From Leptospira dzoumogneensis (GTDB taxonomy: Bacteria > Spirochaetota > Leptospiria > Leptospirales > Leptospiraceae): a stretch of 64,000 nt of DNA. Where the stretch lies: NCBI RefSeq assembly GCF_004770895.1, contig NZ_RQHS01000005.1, forward strand, positions 186,001 through 250,000, written 5' to 3'. A program made the position numbers and the translations under genes. Shown in pieces: positions 17,166 through 26,360 of the stretch; the stretch's first letter is position 1, and every line of letters begins with the position of its first letter. The notes under the pieces are model-generated. The model was not told the DNA's origin. It was given only the letters and a program-made list of their open reading frames with translations, and ran no database searches.

Positions 17166-19508
17166 TTATTCTCTTACCTTTAATACGGAGATCAGATCTA
17201 ATGATCTTATTTTAATGTAAAGTATCCAGAAACTAAATACAGACGTAATTATAACTGTAAAGATAGAAATTATATACGTTTTCGGAGAAATGAATAAAGG
17301 GATCTTGAATCCCTCCGTTTCCACCGTGCTTAATATCCCGTATCCGGAAAAATAACCGAGCAAACAACCCAGAGGCAAGGAAGCTAAGATCACGATGGTT
17401 AATTCTCCGGATAATATTATAAAAACTTCCGTTTTAGTAAAACCTAAGATCCTCAAACTTCCTAATTCGAAGGCCCTTTCTGAAAGCGAGATCAATGCGG
17501 TATTATAGATCACCCCGACAGAAATAATACATGCAAAAATCATTATAATCAAGGATGTAGTTAATACGCTTCTGGACATCAATTCATAAAATATTTTTAA
17601 GGTTCTTGCTCGGGTGGATACTCCTGAGATCTTCGGATAGGATTTTAATTCGTTCAATAAAGATTCTTCCTTGGAGGAGTCCGTCCAAAGCGCGGCAATA
17701 TTTACCTGATCTCCTTCCCTTAACAATCGATTTAAGGATTGGATCTCCTTATAAGCTCCCTGTCCTAATATTTCGTTGATGACTCCGGTTACTTCGACTT
17801 CTGTTTTGATCCTTTGCCCTTCTAATACTTCCAGTTGTATTTTATCACCTTTATGTATCCCGAATTTTTGAGCCAAACCGGAATTTAAAAGGATCCCATC
17901 TTCCGGTACAGGAACATTTTGTCCTCTTTCGTCGATCAATCTTCGGAGATAGGAATTTACCGGCATTCCGGTTAGAACGATCTCCTTACTCGAATTTCCG
18001 TAACGGATACGGATAGGTACTGCCCTATAACCTTCCGCCAATAAGATCCCTTCCTTCTTTGTTAATTCCAGAATAGAATCGGACGAGATCGAATTCTGAA
18101 AATTTAATGTAACTGTGTCCCTTTGCAGATCTTCGAATTGTATTTTTAGAATGGAAGTCATCGTGTCTCTGGAAAACAAACCCAGGATCATGATCATTAC
18201 GGAAGAAGAAACTCCTAATACGAATAGTAAGGTCCTTCCCGGCCTTCTGACTAGATTCCGGATGGCGATCCTGTATATTACGGGAAGATCCTTCCAATAC
18301 TCTTCCAAAAAACTTGTGGAAAAATTTTCAGGAGAGGGTGGTCTCATTGCTTGCGCAGGTTGGAGAGAAGTAGCTTTTCGGATCGATAACAAAGAACCCG
18401 CCATTCCCGAAACTATTCCGATCAATACCCCTTGGATCGCCAATACTGGATCAAATAGGAATTTTAAGTTCGGAAATTTGTAATAGTCTCCGTATAGATC
18501 CACCATCTGTGTACCCAAATAGTATCCGAATATGATCCCTAAAAAGGAACCTATGAGGCACACAAATAATATTATCTTTAAATAATGCAAAGCGATACTT
18601 CGATCACCATATCCCAGCGCCTTTAACGTTGCGATCTGTTCTCTTTGTTTAGCGATCATTCTGGATGAAACTATATGGAGAAGGAAGGCTGCTACTCCCA
18701 AAAATACCATTGGAATAGAGAATGCAGTCGTTCTTAATTGTTTGAATTCGTCTCTCAGAAAGGAGTGAGATGGAAGTTTATCCCTGTCATAAGAACCTAA
18801 GCCGCCGAATGTGGCGAGTTTCAGATCCACTTCCTTGAGCACCGAGTTTTTTTCGGCGGCGGGAGCAAAATCGAATATGATATCGTTTACTGCTCCGCTC
18901 ATATCGAAGATCTCTTCTACACTTTCTTTTTTCATCCATAAGATCCCGTAGTGTTTGTCATCCGGTAGAAATCCACCCGGGCGAAAAACATACACGTATT
19001 CCGGTGAAAGCGCAATCCCGGAGATGGTCAGTACTTTTTTCTTTCCTTCTAAAACTGCAGTGAGTTTGGCACCTGGTTCCAATCGATTCGCTAAGGAGAA
19101 TGCCTCGCTGATCACAGTTTCGTCTTTTTCTCGAGGTAGCCTTCCTTGTAATAATGCCAAACGGTTTAAACCTTCCGTTAGGGTGACTATTCTGCCGCCG
19201 CTCGGAATAGATTCGGATTCAAAATCTAAAACTATATCTTTAATTATCCTTCCTTCCGCATACGATACTCCGGGTATTTTAGAAATATCTAAAATTACGG
19301 ATTCAGGCGCCTTATGGAGTGAAACGAAACCCTGGGACAGAGAATATTCCGCATAAAAATTATTTCTGGAGACTAGAAGGGAATCATAGGCGCTTAAGGA
19401 AGTTAAATAGACCGCGATGCCGGAAGCGATCACCAATGTGATCGTAATAGCTTGGGATTTCCAGGCCAATAATTCCCTAAGGACTTTTTTGTCTAGGACC
19501 TTTACCAA
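17166..19508 (-). CDS. FtsX/MacB-like ABC transporter permease
   Basis: 780 aa with the duplicated arrangement of large FtsX-family permeases: an N-terminal membrane segment (residues about 18-40), a periplasmic domain, three membrane segments around residues 260-380, then a fourth at about 425-445, a second periplasmic domain, and three C-terminal segments. This mechanotransmission-type topology resembles LolC/E, MacB and the DevC group rather than a conduit. The start is TTG, overlapping the upstream ATPase stop by 7 nt, so translation is probably coupled. With the ATPase and adaptor it would form a tripartite exporter of lipids, lipoproteins or small molecules. Confidence 0.88.
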   Translation of the reverse strand: MVKVLDKKVLRELLAWKSQAITITLVIASGIAVYLTSLSAYDSLLVSRNNFYAEYSLSQGFVSLHKAPESVILDISKIPGVSYAEGRIIKDIVLDFESESIPSGGRIVTLTEGLNRLALLQGRLPREKDETVISEAFSLANRLEPGAKLTAVLEGKKKVLTISGIALSPEYVYVFRPGGFLPDDKHYGILWMKKESVEEIFDMSGAVNDIIFDFAPAAEKNSVLKEVDLKLATFGGLGSYDRDKLPSHSFLRDEFKQLRTTAFSIPMVFLGVAAFLLHIVSSRMIAKQREQIATLKALGYGDRSIALHYLKIILFVCLIGSFLGIIFGYYLGTQMVDLYGDYYKFPNLKFLFDPVLAIQGVLIGIVSGMAGSLLSIRKATSLQPAQAMRPPSPENFSTSFLEEYWKDLPVIYRIAIRNLVRRPGRTLLFVLGVSSSVMIMILGLFSRDTMTSILKIQFEDLQRDTVTLNFQNSISSDSILELTKKEGILLAEGYRAVPIRIRYGNSSKEIVLTGMPVNSYLRRLIDERGQNVPVPEDGILLNSGLAQKFGIHKGDKIQLEVLEGQRIKTEVEVTGVINEILGQGAYKEIQSLNRLLREGDQVNIAALWTDSSKEESLLNELKSYPKISGVSTRARTLKIFYELMSRSVLTTSLIIMIFACIISVGVIYNTALISLSERAFELGSLRILGFTKTEVFIILSGELTIVILASLPLGCLLGYFSGYGILSTVETEGFKIPLFISPKTYIISIFTVIITSVFSFWILYIKIRSLDLISVLKVRE

Positions 19509-20233
19509 TGAAGTTTCTCTGTGGAGACTTTATTTGGATTAGGTTTGTCGGATACTATAGATCCGTCCCTCATTTCCACAACTCTATCCGCTATAGAAGC
19601 GATGCTTACATTATGTGTGATTATGATAGTAGTTGTGCCCAGCTCTTTGTTGATCTTAGATATTGCATCTAATACGATCTTTCCGGTTTTAAAGTCCAAG
19701 GCACCTGTAGGTTCGTCACAGAGAAGTATTTCAGGGCGTTTGACTATAGCTCTTGCGATCGCGACTCTTTGTTGTTCTCCTCCGGAAAGTTGAGAAGGAA
19801 AATGATTTTTTCTATCCATTAAGCCGGCTAGTTCCAACGCTTCGGAAGGGGACATTGGATTATCAGAGATGTCAGTAACTAGTTTCACATTCTCTTCGGC
19901 GGTTAGACTAGGGATCAAATTATAAAATTGGAATACGAATCCCACATATTTTCTTCTGAACTCCGTGAGATCTTCGTTTTGCCCCGCTTGCAAAGGTCGT
20001 TTGTTAAAAAGGATCTCTCCGGAACTAGGAGAATCTAACCCTCCTAATATATTCAATAAGGTGGATTTTCCGCTGCCACTAGGTCCTAACAGAACTGAAA
20101 ATTCGGATCGAAAAAATCGAACGTTTATATCGGTCAAAGCAGGAACCTTCACTTGGCCCATATCATAAATTTTGCCTAGTTTTACGGTTTCAAAGACCGG
20201 ATCTTCCGGATCGTTTTTTCCGAATTTTTTCAT
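19502..20233 (-). CDS. ABC transporter ATP-binding protein (LolD/MacB-type)
   Basis: A 243-aa cytoplasmic ATPase. Walker A is LLGPSGSGKSTLLN, the Q-loop is in VGFVFQFYNLIPSLTAEENV, the signature is LSGGEQQRVAIARAI, and Walker B is EILLCDEPTGALD, followed by the H-loop ITHN. The DEPTGALD ending and GFVFQ Q-loop are those of the MacB/LolD/FtsE group. It is the first gene of a three-gene export operon, preceded by a 331-nt intergenic region that separates it from the divergent secreted-protein gene. Confidence 0.93.
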   Translation of the reverse strand: MKKFGKNDPEDPVFETVKLGKIYDMGQVKVPALTDINVRFFRSEFSVLLGPSGSGKSTLLNILGGLDSPSSGEILFNKRPLQAGQNEDLTEFRRKYVGFVFQFYNLIPSLTAEENVKLVTDISDNPMSPSEALELAGLMDRKNHFPSQLSGGEQQRVAIARAIVKRPEILLCDEPTGALDFKTGKIVLDAISKINKELGTTTIIITHNVSIASIADRVVEMRDGSIVSDKPNPNKVSTEKLHW

Positions 20234-20405
20234 AAAAGGATGATTTAGATTTAATAACCTAAGTAAAATAAAATTTTCAGGAACGAAATTGATCTATGTT
20301 AATACTTTCTAAAGTTTCCATGAGGATCTAACCCTGTTTTTAGAGGATTGTCGGTCTTTTTTCAGAATGTAATTTATCCTTTTTTTAGGGATCTAAGACT
20401 ATCCG

Positions 20406-20423
20406 ATCTAAAAAAATTTAGAT
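20406..20423. other. AT-rich hairpin in the 331-nt divergent region
   Basis: ATCTAAA at 20406-20412 pairs perfectly with TTTAGAT at 20417-20423 over an AAAA loop. It lies in the gap 20234-20564 between the ABC operon and the secreted-protein gene. The rest of this gap holds T-rich stretches, a promoter (20474-20501) and a leader hairpin; I see no other gene in it. Confidence 0.45.
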
Positions 20424-20473
20424 AACGAAATGAAAACTTTGCAAAATCAGACTGGGTCTTTCCGTAGGAAGCG

Positions 20474-20501
20474 TTGACTAAAATAACTATATCTTTAATA
20501 T
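20474..20501 (+). promoter_or_regulatory. Sigma-70-type promoter for the secreted protein at 20565
   Basis: TTGACT (20474-20479) and TAATAT (20496-20501) are separated by 16 nt. Transcription would begin near 20508 and give a leader of about 57 nt containing the hairpin at 20521-20535 and a GGAG Shine-Dalgarno. Confidence 0.6.
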
Positions 20502-20520
20502 GCAATAAATTATTCACAAA

Positions 20521-20535
20521 CGGAAATTATTTCCG
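20521..20535 (+). other. Perfect leader hairpin upstream of the secreted protein
   Basis: CGGAAA and TTTCCG form a perfect 6-bp stem with a 3-nt loop in the predicted 5' leader, about 30 nt before the start codon. It could stabilise the mRNA 5' end or be a protein site; the short length makes chance possible. Confidence 0.4.
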
Positions 20536-20564
20536 CGAATGAACAGGTTTCACGGAGTTTAGGA

Positions 20565-21086
20565 ATGAAAAACAGAAATGTATTTAGAGTGATTGCGATT
20601 GTTGCGTTTTGTCTCAGTTTATTACCGATAGGTTTGTTTGCGGAAGAGGATGATCATTACATCCAGCCGGACGACTATTTTGTTTCCAGGGAAGAATATA
20701 ACGACCAAACTTATATCAATGTATATATCGCTAAGGAAATGACTCCCGCCTCTGCCACCAAAACAAAAGGAGAAGGGGAATTCCTACAAGTGACCGACGG
20801 TAAGAAGTATTGGACTAAAAACTTCTACATGACCCGACTTGCCACCGACAAAGATCTGAAGTTAGGTGTAAAAGTGATCATGTTCGATATGGGAACGGAA
20901 GACGGATATAGAGCCCCTGAATCTAAGGAAGAAGCTAGGACTGGAAGCTGGTTCATGGCAAAAATTACGGATACTTCCGATCTATTCAAAGGGATCGTTA
21001 CTGTTTCCGGAGGATATAAGATCCAAAAGAGTAATATAAGAGTGATCGTTCCAAAAGCGACAGTTACCCCTAAGGGTGGAAAATAA
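20565..21086 (+). CDS. Secreted protein of unknown function (173 aa)
   Basis: Unrecognised. A classical signal peptide (VIAIVAFCLSLLPIGLFA, cleavage about residue 26) leads to a mature acidic domain with alternating beta-like segments (YINVYIAKEM, KKYWTKNFYMTRL, LKLGVKVIMFDMG) and a basic C-terminal tail. No cysteine lies next to the cleavage site, so it is periplasmic or exported rather than lipidated. It is flanked by a good promoter and an excellent intrinsic terminator, so it is a well-defined monocistronic unit, probably highly expressed. The function is unknown. Confidence 0.75.
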   Translation: MKNRNVFRVIAIVAFCLSLLPIGLFAEEDDHYIQPDDYFVSREEYNDQTYINVYIAKEMTPASATKTKGEGEFLQVTDGKKYWTKNFYMTRLATDKDLKLGVKVIMFDMGTEDGYRAPESKEEARTGSWFMAKITDTSDLFKGIVTVSGGYKIQKSNIRVIVPKATVTPKGGK

Positions 21087-21127
21087 TATTATAAAAATCA
21101 AATTTTCTTTTTAAGAAGAAAGTTTAG

Positions 21128-21157
21128 AAGGCCTTCTGGGATCAGGGGGCCTTTTTA
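21128..21157 (+). terminator. Intrinsic terminator of the secreted-protein gene
   Basis: AAGGCCTTCTG (21128-21138) pairs with CAGGGGGCCTT (21143-21153), including two G-U pairs, over a GGAT loop, and is followed by TTTATTT. It sits 42 nt after the stop and before the convergent LptF/G gene. Confidence 0.85.
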
Positions 21158-21163
21158 TTTGGT

Positions 21164-22324
21164 TCAGACTTTGAGCCTTTTATAAACTACATATAGTCCG
21201 GATAGGAATAACATTGGAGTGATCCAACTCGCAAGCCAGATCGGGATCACTTCGTTCTCTCCTAAAGATTTGAAAGAAGGGTCCATTACCATATAAAGAA
21301 GTGCTACTCCAATACTCACACCAAGAGAGGAAACAATCGCCATTCTTTTGGTAAAAAATCCACTGGCACATCCTACTAAAGTTAAGACAACGATTAGCAA
21401 AGGTTCGGCAAATAATGTATGTTTTGCTATATCCACATCTCCGTATGATAAGCCTTTTTTGATCCGATTTTCTTTCTCTTCCGAAAGTTCGAAGAAGTTC
21501 ATCTCTTCCACGGAACCTTTTAACTTTTTGAAATAGTCCGGCTTTTCAGGCAGTTTGTATTCCTTCTCCGTGAATTTTTGAACGGAAACTACTTGCAGTT
21601 CTTCGTCGAATTTTGTCTCTTCTACACCTTTTAAGATCCAAACTTCTTTTTGGTAATCGAACTTTGCTCTTTGCGCTACCAGAAGATAATCAGGAGTTTG
21701 TTCCTGAGTCAGGCAGATATAATTGAATCCACCTTTGATCTCTTCTTCTTTCGTATCGTAATAATAAATATAATAAAAACCTTCTTGGCCCTTGAAATGT
21801 TTTTGGTAGACCACTCCCACTAATGTGTTTTGGTCTCCTTCTTTTAACATCTTATGCTCTTCGTTTGCCCTTGCGTTTAAAGGGGCCACGACGGTTTGTT
21901 TTAAGAAGAATGCGGCAAACCAAAGTACACAACTGAATGCAACGATAGGAGTCACAATCCTTCGGAAAGAGATTCCTGCGGCCATCATCGCCACCAATTC
22001 TTTATTCGCCGAAAACTGGCCCACGGTAAAGGAAACGGAGAATAGAATTGCGATGTTCATGATGTACTGGATGAGCATCTGGGGGAGTCTGAATAGGATA
22101 AAAAGCCAGCCGTGGATCTTCCCGCCTTTGGAGGAAGCCATGTCCCCTTTGATATCGCTGTAGGAAGACATAAGGGCCAAAAATCCTAAAGTGACCAAAG
22201 CCCCGATAAATATTTTTACAAACTCCGAGAATACGTACTTATCCAAGATCCTGGGAGGGAAAAATTCCTCCTTAATTCTATGGATCCATTCTTTGGGACG
22301 GATTTCGGGAAGACTGAATTGCAT
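21164..22324 (-). CDS. LptF/LptG-family LPS export permease (YjgP/YjgQ)
   Basis: 386 aa with the family layout: about three membrane segments at residues 35-140, a large beta-rich periplasmic domain (about 145-285), then three more segments to the C-terminus. The opening ILDKYVFSEFVKIFIGALVT and the ANKELVAMMAAGISFRRIV coupling-helix segment are typical. It forms, with LptB and a partner permease, the inner-membrane complex that extracts lipopolysaccharide for transport to the outer membrane. Which of LptF or LptG it is cannot be decided here. It stands alone, divergent from the HEAT-repeat gene. Confidence 0.9.
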   Translation of the reverse strand: MQFSLPEIRPKEWIHRIKEEFFPPRILDKYVFSEFVKIFIGALVTLGFLALMSSYSDIKGDMASSKGGKIHGWLFILFRLPQMLIQYIMNIAILFSVSFTVGQFSANKELVAMMAAGISFRRIVTPIVAFSCVLWFAAFFLKQTVVAPLNARANEEHKMLKEGDQNTLVGVVYQKHFKGQEGFYYIYYYDTKEEEIKGGFNYICLTQEQTPDYLLVAQRAKFDYQKEVWILKGVEETKFDEELQVVSVQKFTEKEYKLPEKPDYFKKLKGSVEEMNFFELSEEKENRIKKGLSYGDVDIAKHTLFAEPLLIVVLTLVGCASGFFTKRMAIVSSLGVSIGVALLYMVMDPSFKSLGENEVIPIWLASWITPMLFLSGLYVVYKRLKV

Positions 22325-22426
22325 TCCGAATCCATCATCAAAAGGCCGAGCGATTCCTACGAACCATTTATTTGGGTTGACGATCTTGGCTCTTAAGGGA
22401 AGATTTCTCGGTCACAGGAGGAGATC

Positions 22427-22900
22427 ATGAAAAAAAGCGCCATTACGTTCGCAATACTCGCCACTCTTATTTTTACAGTTTCGGTTTCTGCCGAAAAAAG
22501 CACGGAAGATCATATTAAGGCACTTTCCAGTGGATCCGATCAGGAAAAAATCGAAGCTTCTCTTTATTTGGGAAATAAAAAAGAAAAATCCGCAGTTCCG
22601 GAATTGATCAATCTTCTGAACCGCTCCAACGATCCTAAAGTTGCAGTTCCTGCAGGGATTGCTTTGGGCCAGATCGGAGAAGCCGGCGATACCACAATCG
22701 CTTTGAAAAACAAAGTGATCAGCTCTGATAATGGAGATATCGTTTATACTGCTCTCGTTTCTATTCTGAACATCGTGATCAAAAATGAGAAGGCGGAAGA
22801 CGCTGCGAAAGAAGCCCTTGAGTTTGCGGACAAAAACCGTAGATCAGACGAGTTTGTTTCCGATTTCTTGAACGTTCTCACTAAAAAGCTGAAGGGTTAA
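22427..22900 (+). CDS. Exported HEAT-repeat protein
   Basis: 157 aa with a signal peptide (cleavage after VSVSA, about residue 22). The mature part is built of paired helices with the HEAT/armadillo pattern, for example QEKIEASLYLGNKKEKSAVP, then VPELINLLN and VAVPAGIALGQIGEAGD, about three repeats. Such proteins usually mediate protein contacts in the periplasm. A strong AGGAGGAG Shine-Dalgarno fixes the ATG. The MoeB-like gene begins 9 nt later, so the two are likely cotranscribed, although one product is exported and the other cytoplasmic. Confidence 0.8.
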   Translation: MKKSAITFAILATLIFTVSVSAEKSTEDHIKALSSGSDQEKIEASLYLGNKKEKSAVPELINLLNRSNDPKVAVPAGIALGQIGEAGDTTIALKNKVISSDNGDIVYTALVSILNIVIKNEKAEDAAKEALEFADKNRRSDEFVSDFLNVLTKKLKG

Positions 22901-22909
22901 TCCTTTTAG

Positions 22910-23671
22910 GTGTTGAGTCCTGAGGAACTGAGTCGTTATTCTAGGAACATTCTTCTAAACGAAGTTAAACGTAACGGTCAGGAAAAACTCAAAAAATCCG
23001 TAGTAACGGTAATCGGAGCCGGGGGTCTTGGATCTCCGGCTTTGTTATATTTAGGGGCGGCCGGAGTTGGAAATATCCGGATCATAGACTCCGACATCGT
23101 AGATACCACAAATCTACAAAGACAAATCATATTCAAACATTCTGATATAGGAAGATCCAAATCGGAATCTGCATCCGAAAACCTTAGATCTTTAAATCCT
23201 TATATAAATGTAGAAGGTATACAGGCTAGACTAAATGCAGAAAATGCAAAAGATCTACTGAGTGGTTCCGATTTGGTTTTAGAAGGTTCCGATAATTTCG
23301 ATACTAAGTTTCTAGTGAACGATATATGTGTAAGGGAGAAGACCCCTTTTATCACTGCGGGAGTTCTTCGTTTTGAAGGAATGGTGATGGGAGTTCGTCC
23401 GGGAAAGGACGCATGTTTTAGATGTGTATATGAAAACCCTCCGGCTCCGGAACATGTACCTTCTTGTGCGGATGCGGGAGTAATAGGTAGTATGGCCGGG
23501 ATGATCGGAGCTATACAAGCTACGGAAAGCATTCAATTTTTATTAAGTGATTCCGAGAGAGATTCGGGTTTGTTCGGTAAAATTTTGCAAGTAGATTCAA
23601 AATCCATGGAATTCCGGACTATATCTACTGCCAGGCGCGAAGACTGTGCTACGTGCGGAACAGTTCACTGA
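22910..23671 (+). CDS. MoeB/ThiF-family adenylyltransferase
   Basis: A 253-aa cytoplasmic E1-like enzyme that adenylates the C-terminus of a sulphur carrier protein (MoaD or ThiS). It shows the nucleotide-binding loop VIGAGGLGSPALLYLGAAG, the RQIIFKHSDIG loop, the zinc pairs CFRC and CATC, and the active-site segment PSCADAGVIGSMAG. There is no C-terminal rhodanese domain. The start is GTG 22910 or TTG 22913; neither has a convincing Shine-Dalgarno, so coupling to the HEAT gene 9 nt upstream is possible. MoeB versus ThiF cannot be separated, since no molybdopterin or thiamine gene is adjacent. It overlaps the convergent outer-membrane gene by 7 nt. Confidence 0.88.
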   Translation: MLSPEELSRYSRNILLNEVKRNGQEKLKKSVVTVIGAGGLGSPALLYLGAAGVGNIRIIDSDIVDTTNLQRQIIFKHSDIGRSKSESASENLRSLNPYINVEGIQARLNAENAKDLLSGSDLVLEGSDNFDTKFLVNDICVREKTPFITAGVLRFEGMVMGVRPGKDACFRCVYENPPAPEHVPSCADAGVIGSMAGMIGAIQATESIQFLLSDSERDSGLFGKILQVDSKSMEFRTISTARREDCATCGTVH

Positions 23672-25008
23672 GTTTCTTTTTTAGAGAAGTCTAAAGAATA
23701 TCCTGCTCCTACGAAGATTGCCTTTGCCGTGGAATTTCCTGCAAGTCCTTGGGTCAAAGATTGGATCAATACCGTATTCACATAGGCGTCTAGAGGACTT
23801 CCATTTAAATCCAAATCCCCTCCGAAATGTTCCATCTTATAAGTGAGTTTAGAATATTGGAATCCTGTCCAAAAGAAGACCGAATCTCTCCAATGATAGA
23901 TTATTTTTCCGGAAATAATTTGGGAGTTTACTTTCCATTGGTTATTCAGTGCCGCTCTTTCTTCGAAAAAACTTCCTACAAGATAAGCGATTTGGTCTCT
24001 CGTATAGATTGAATTTCCGTGTAAGAATTGTTTTTGGAATTCCCACCTAGTTTCCCATTTTTCCTTCCATTTGTATTCTAATGCAGCTCCGATAGAAGGA
24101 CCGCTTAGATAATCGCTAAAACTGACCCCATATTTTATGGTCCAGTCTATAGTATTCGTATTTGCCGGGTCTTTGGGAGAAATTTCGTAAGTAGAATCGT
24201 CTTTTCCTTTCTGCCATATTTTATGATAACCTAATATAGGTCGGAGTTCCAAGCCTGATCTGGAAAATGTGGTATAGGAAATTTGAGCGTTTATCTGTTT
24301 ATAACTGATTGTATGATAGGGAACACCGGGAGTAAATGCTCCCTGGGAAACTGTGGTCCCGGAAAGGTCCGGATATACGATACTTCCTAAATTGTTTACG
24401 GATTCCAGAGAGTTTAAGTGAGGTCCTCCTAAGTCCGCTACGATCCGTTTCCAAGTATATCTTAGATTGATAGTTTTTGCGTTTGAGTCCTTTCTATCGG
24501 GAGAATTATATATAAATCCTCCATTGCCTCCTAAAATAGAGCCATATTGTTCTACACTTCTATGGAAATTTGCGACTTGGCTTTCATAGCTGCTTCTTCC
24601 TATTCCTCCCAGAATTTCGAAACCGTGGCGATTAGATAGAGCAGGGGTTACTTTTTCTTGAGAGGTTTCTTTTGCCTTTGCGGATTTTTCTTCTTGTTCT
24701 TTTTTGAGATTTTCTTCTTCCGTCTTTAATTTTGCCTCTAAGGCCGGATCTGGTTTTTCGATCTTTTCTTGCTTAATAGGATCCTTTATATCAGGATTTT
24801 TGAATGTAATTCTGCGGATTGATGCTTTTAATATTTCTTCTTCTTTTCCTTCTGCACTTTTGAATCTGATCTTGAATGCACTTTGATGAAGAACTTCTCC
24901 TTTCAGAATTCTCCCGTCTTTCATATAAACATATTGGGTTTCGGAAAAAATATTTACCGGAATAAGTACAACTAAGCCTAAAACGAAAATTCGTTTCAAA
25001 TAAAACAT
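23665..25008 (-). CDS. Outer-membrane barrel protein with LA_0442/LA_0875-type N-terminal domain (paralogue 1)
   Basis: 447 aa with a signal peptide (residues about 1-22). The mature N-terminus has a small beta domain, VYMKDGRILKGEVLHQSAF then KIRFKSAEGKEEEI, followed by a K/E-rich linker (about 75-120) and a long region of amphipathic beta strands ending FVGAGYSLDFSKK, consistent with an outer-membrane barrel. I believe the N-terminal motif is the one named LA_0442/LA_0875 in leptospires. It shares order and motifs with the gene at 25029-26360, 20 nt upstream, so the pair arose by tandem duplication and is probably cotranscribed. The function is unknown; a surface-exposed or porin-like role is inferred. 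Confidence 0.75.
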   Translation of the reverse strand: MFYLKRIFVLGLVVLIPVNIFSETQYVYMKDGRILKGEVLHQSAFKIRFKSAEGKEEEILKASIRRITFKNPDIKDPIKQEKIEKPDPALEAKLKTEEENLKKEQEEKSAKAKETSQEKVTPALSNRHGFEILGGIGRSSYESQVANFHRSVEQYGSILGGNGGFIYNSPDRKDSNAKTINLRYTWKRIVADLGGPHLNSLESVNNLGSIVYPDLSGTTVSQGAFTPGVPYHTISYKQINAQISYTTFSRSGLELRPILGYHKIWQKGKDDSTYEISPKDPANTNTIDWTIKYGVSFSDYLSGPSIGAALEYKWKEKWETRWEFQKQFLHGNSIYTRDQIAYLVGSFFEERAALNNQWKVNSQIISGKIIYHWRDSVFFWTGFQYSKLTYKMEHFGGDLDLNGSPLDAYVNTVLIQSLTQGLAGNSTAKAIFVGAGYSLDFSKKETQ

Positions 25009-25028
25009 ACCGGAAAAATTAGACGATC

Positions 25029-26360
25029 TTATTTGTTAAAGTCGTACGAGTAAGTCGCACCAATTTGTATTGTGGTGGATTTTGTTTCCTTGAGTGCTCC
25101 AGGACCGATAAGAGATTCGAATAATAATTTTCCTAATGGATAACTTTCTGGATCGACTCCCGAGGAATCTCCATTGCCGACGCTCAAGGCGGTCTCTGAC
25201 ATAGTATAAGTCCAACTCATACTATTCAGCCCCATCCAAAAACTGACTCCGTATTTCCAAGGGTATAAAAATTTCAGATCGATGATCGCTCCTTTAGCGA
25301 CCCATTTATTGTACACATCTATACTTTCCGATTGGGCTTGAGCACTAATAGGCGCGTACGCATTCAGTTGTCTATCGTAAGTCCCAAAACCTTTCATTTG
25401 CAGAATATGAAGTCCGGCACGGATCTCGAACTTTTCGAATTTTACATCGTATTGGATCCCGTAGGAAAAACCTTTTAAAACTTCCGCTACAGAAGTAGGT
25501 GCCATTCCGAAATATTGGTCGGTAAAGAGCGGAGCTACTCCTGTTCCTAACGTTAAAGAATTTGAATTTTCAGTTTTTGTCCAGAACTGGTGGTATCCGA
25601 TCACCGGACGAATATCATATTTAGGATGCGGATATACCGAGTACGAAAAATTTCCATAAACATGTTTCATAGAAACATCATAGTTCCCTTGGATAAATTT
25701 TGGGAATGTGCCGCTGCTCGGACCATCTATTCCGATTATACTTTGGGTTGCGGTAGATGTTACGGAACTTGCACCCGCTTCTCCTACAAATCTATTCCAA
25801 GAATATCTAATTTCCAAAGAGCGCGCTTTTCCACTTTTAGGTTTTGGTTCGATCGGATATTCGAATTTACCGTTGTCTTGGCCCATACTACTTCCGACCG
25901 CAATTACATTGTCGTAATAATTTGCTCCTTGGAAGTTTACGGTTCCGGATCCTGCTCCTAAGAATATATCTAAACGATTTCGTTTTGCTTCTTCGATCTG
26001 TTTTTTTCTTTTTTCTGTCTTCTCGTCTAAGACCGCTTGTTTTTTAGAATCTTCTTCTTGTTGTTTTGTAATTTCTTCCGGAGTAGGTGTAGGAGGTCCA
26101 ACAGGAGTTTTATCCTTAGGCTCCGGAGTTTTGGCTTCTTTGAATGCCACTCTTTTGATGTCTTGTTTCGAAATTTCCTTTGTGGAACCGTCAGGAAGTT
26201 TGATCACCATTTTGAATGCTGTTTGGGAAATAATCTCCGCGGTGATCACTCTTCCGTCTTTCATATAGATGACTTGATCGTTTGGATGGACAGAAGTTAG
26301 GGAGCAGATCATACATCCGAATAAGATTGCCGCTTTGATTTTATTTTTTAGTCTTAGCAT
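25029..26360 (-). CDS. Outer-membrane barrel protein with LA_0442/LA_0875-type N-terminal domain (paralogue 2)
   Basis: 443 aa from the ATG at 26360; the frame extends to a TTG at 26381, but the ATG gives the better signal peptide (KIKAAILFGCMICSLTSVHP). It has the same plan as the downstream paralogue: VIYMKDGRVITAEIISQTAF then KMVIKLPDGSTKEIS, a P/T/E/K-rich linker (about 80-130), and a beta-rich C-terminus ending IGATYSYDFNK. A terminal aromatic/basic strand is usual for barrel insertion. The paralogues differ strongly in the barrel part, suggesting functional divergence of surface loops. Confidence 0.75.
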   Translation of the reverse strand: MLRLKNKIKAAILFGCMICSLTSVHPNDQVIYMKDGRVITAEIISQTAFKMVIKLPDGSTKEISKQDIKRVAFKEAKTPEPKDKTPVGPPTPTPEEITKQQEEDSKKQAVLDEKTEKRKKQIEEAKRNRLDIFLGAGSGTVNFQGANYYDNVIAVGSSMGQDNGKFEYPIEPKPKSGKARSLEIRYSWNRFVGEAGASSVTSTATQSIIGIDGPSSGTFPKFIQGNYDVSMKHVYGNFSYSVYPHPKYDIRPVIGYHQFWTKTENSNSLTLGTGVAPLFTDQYFGMAPTSVAEVLKGFSYGIQYDVKFEKFEIRAGLHILQMKGFGTYDRQLNAYAPISAQAQSESIDVYNKWVAKGAIIDLKFLYPWKYGVSFWMGLNSMSWTYTMSETALSVGNGDSSGVDPESYPLGKLLFESLIGPGALKETKSTTIQIGATYSYDFNK

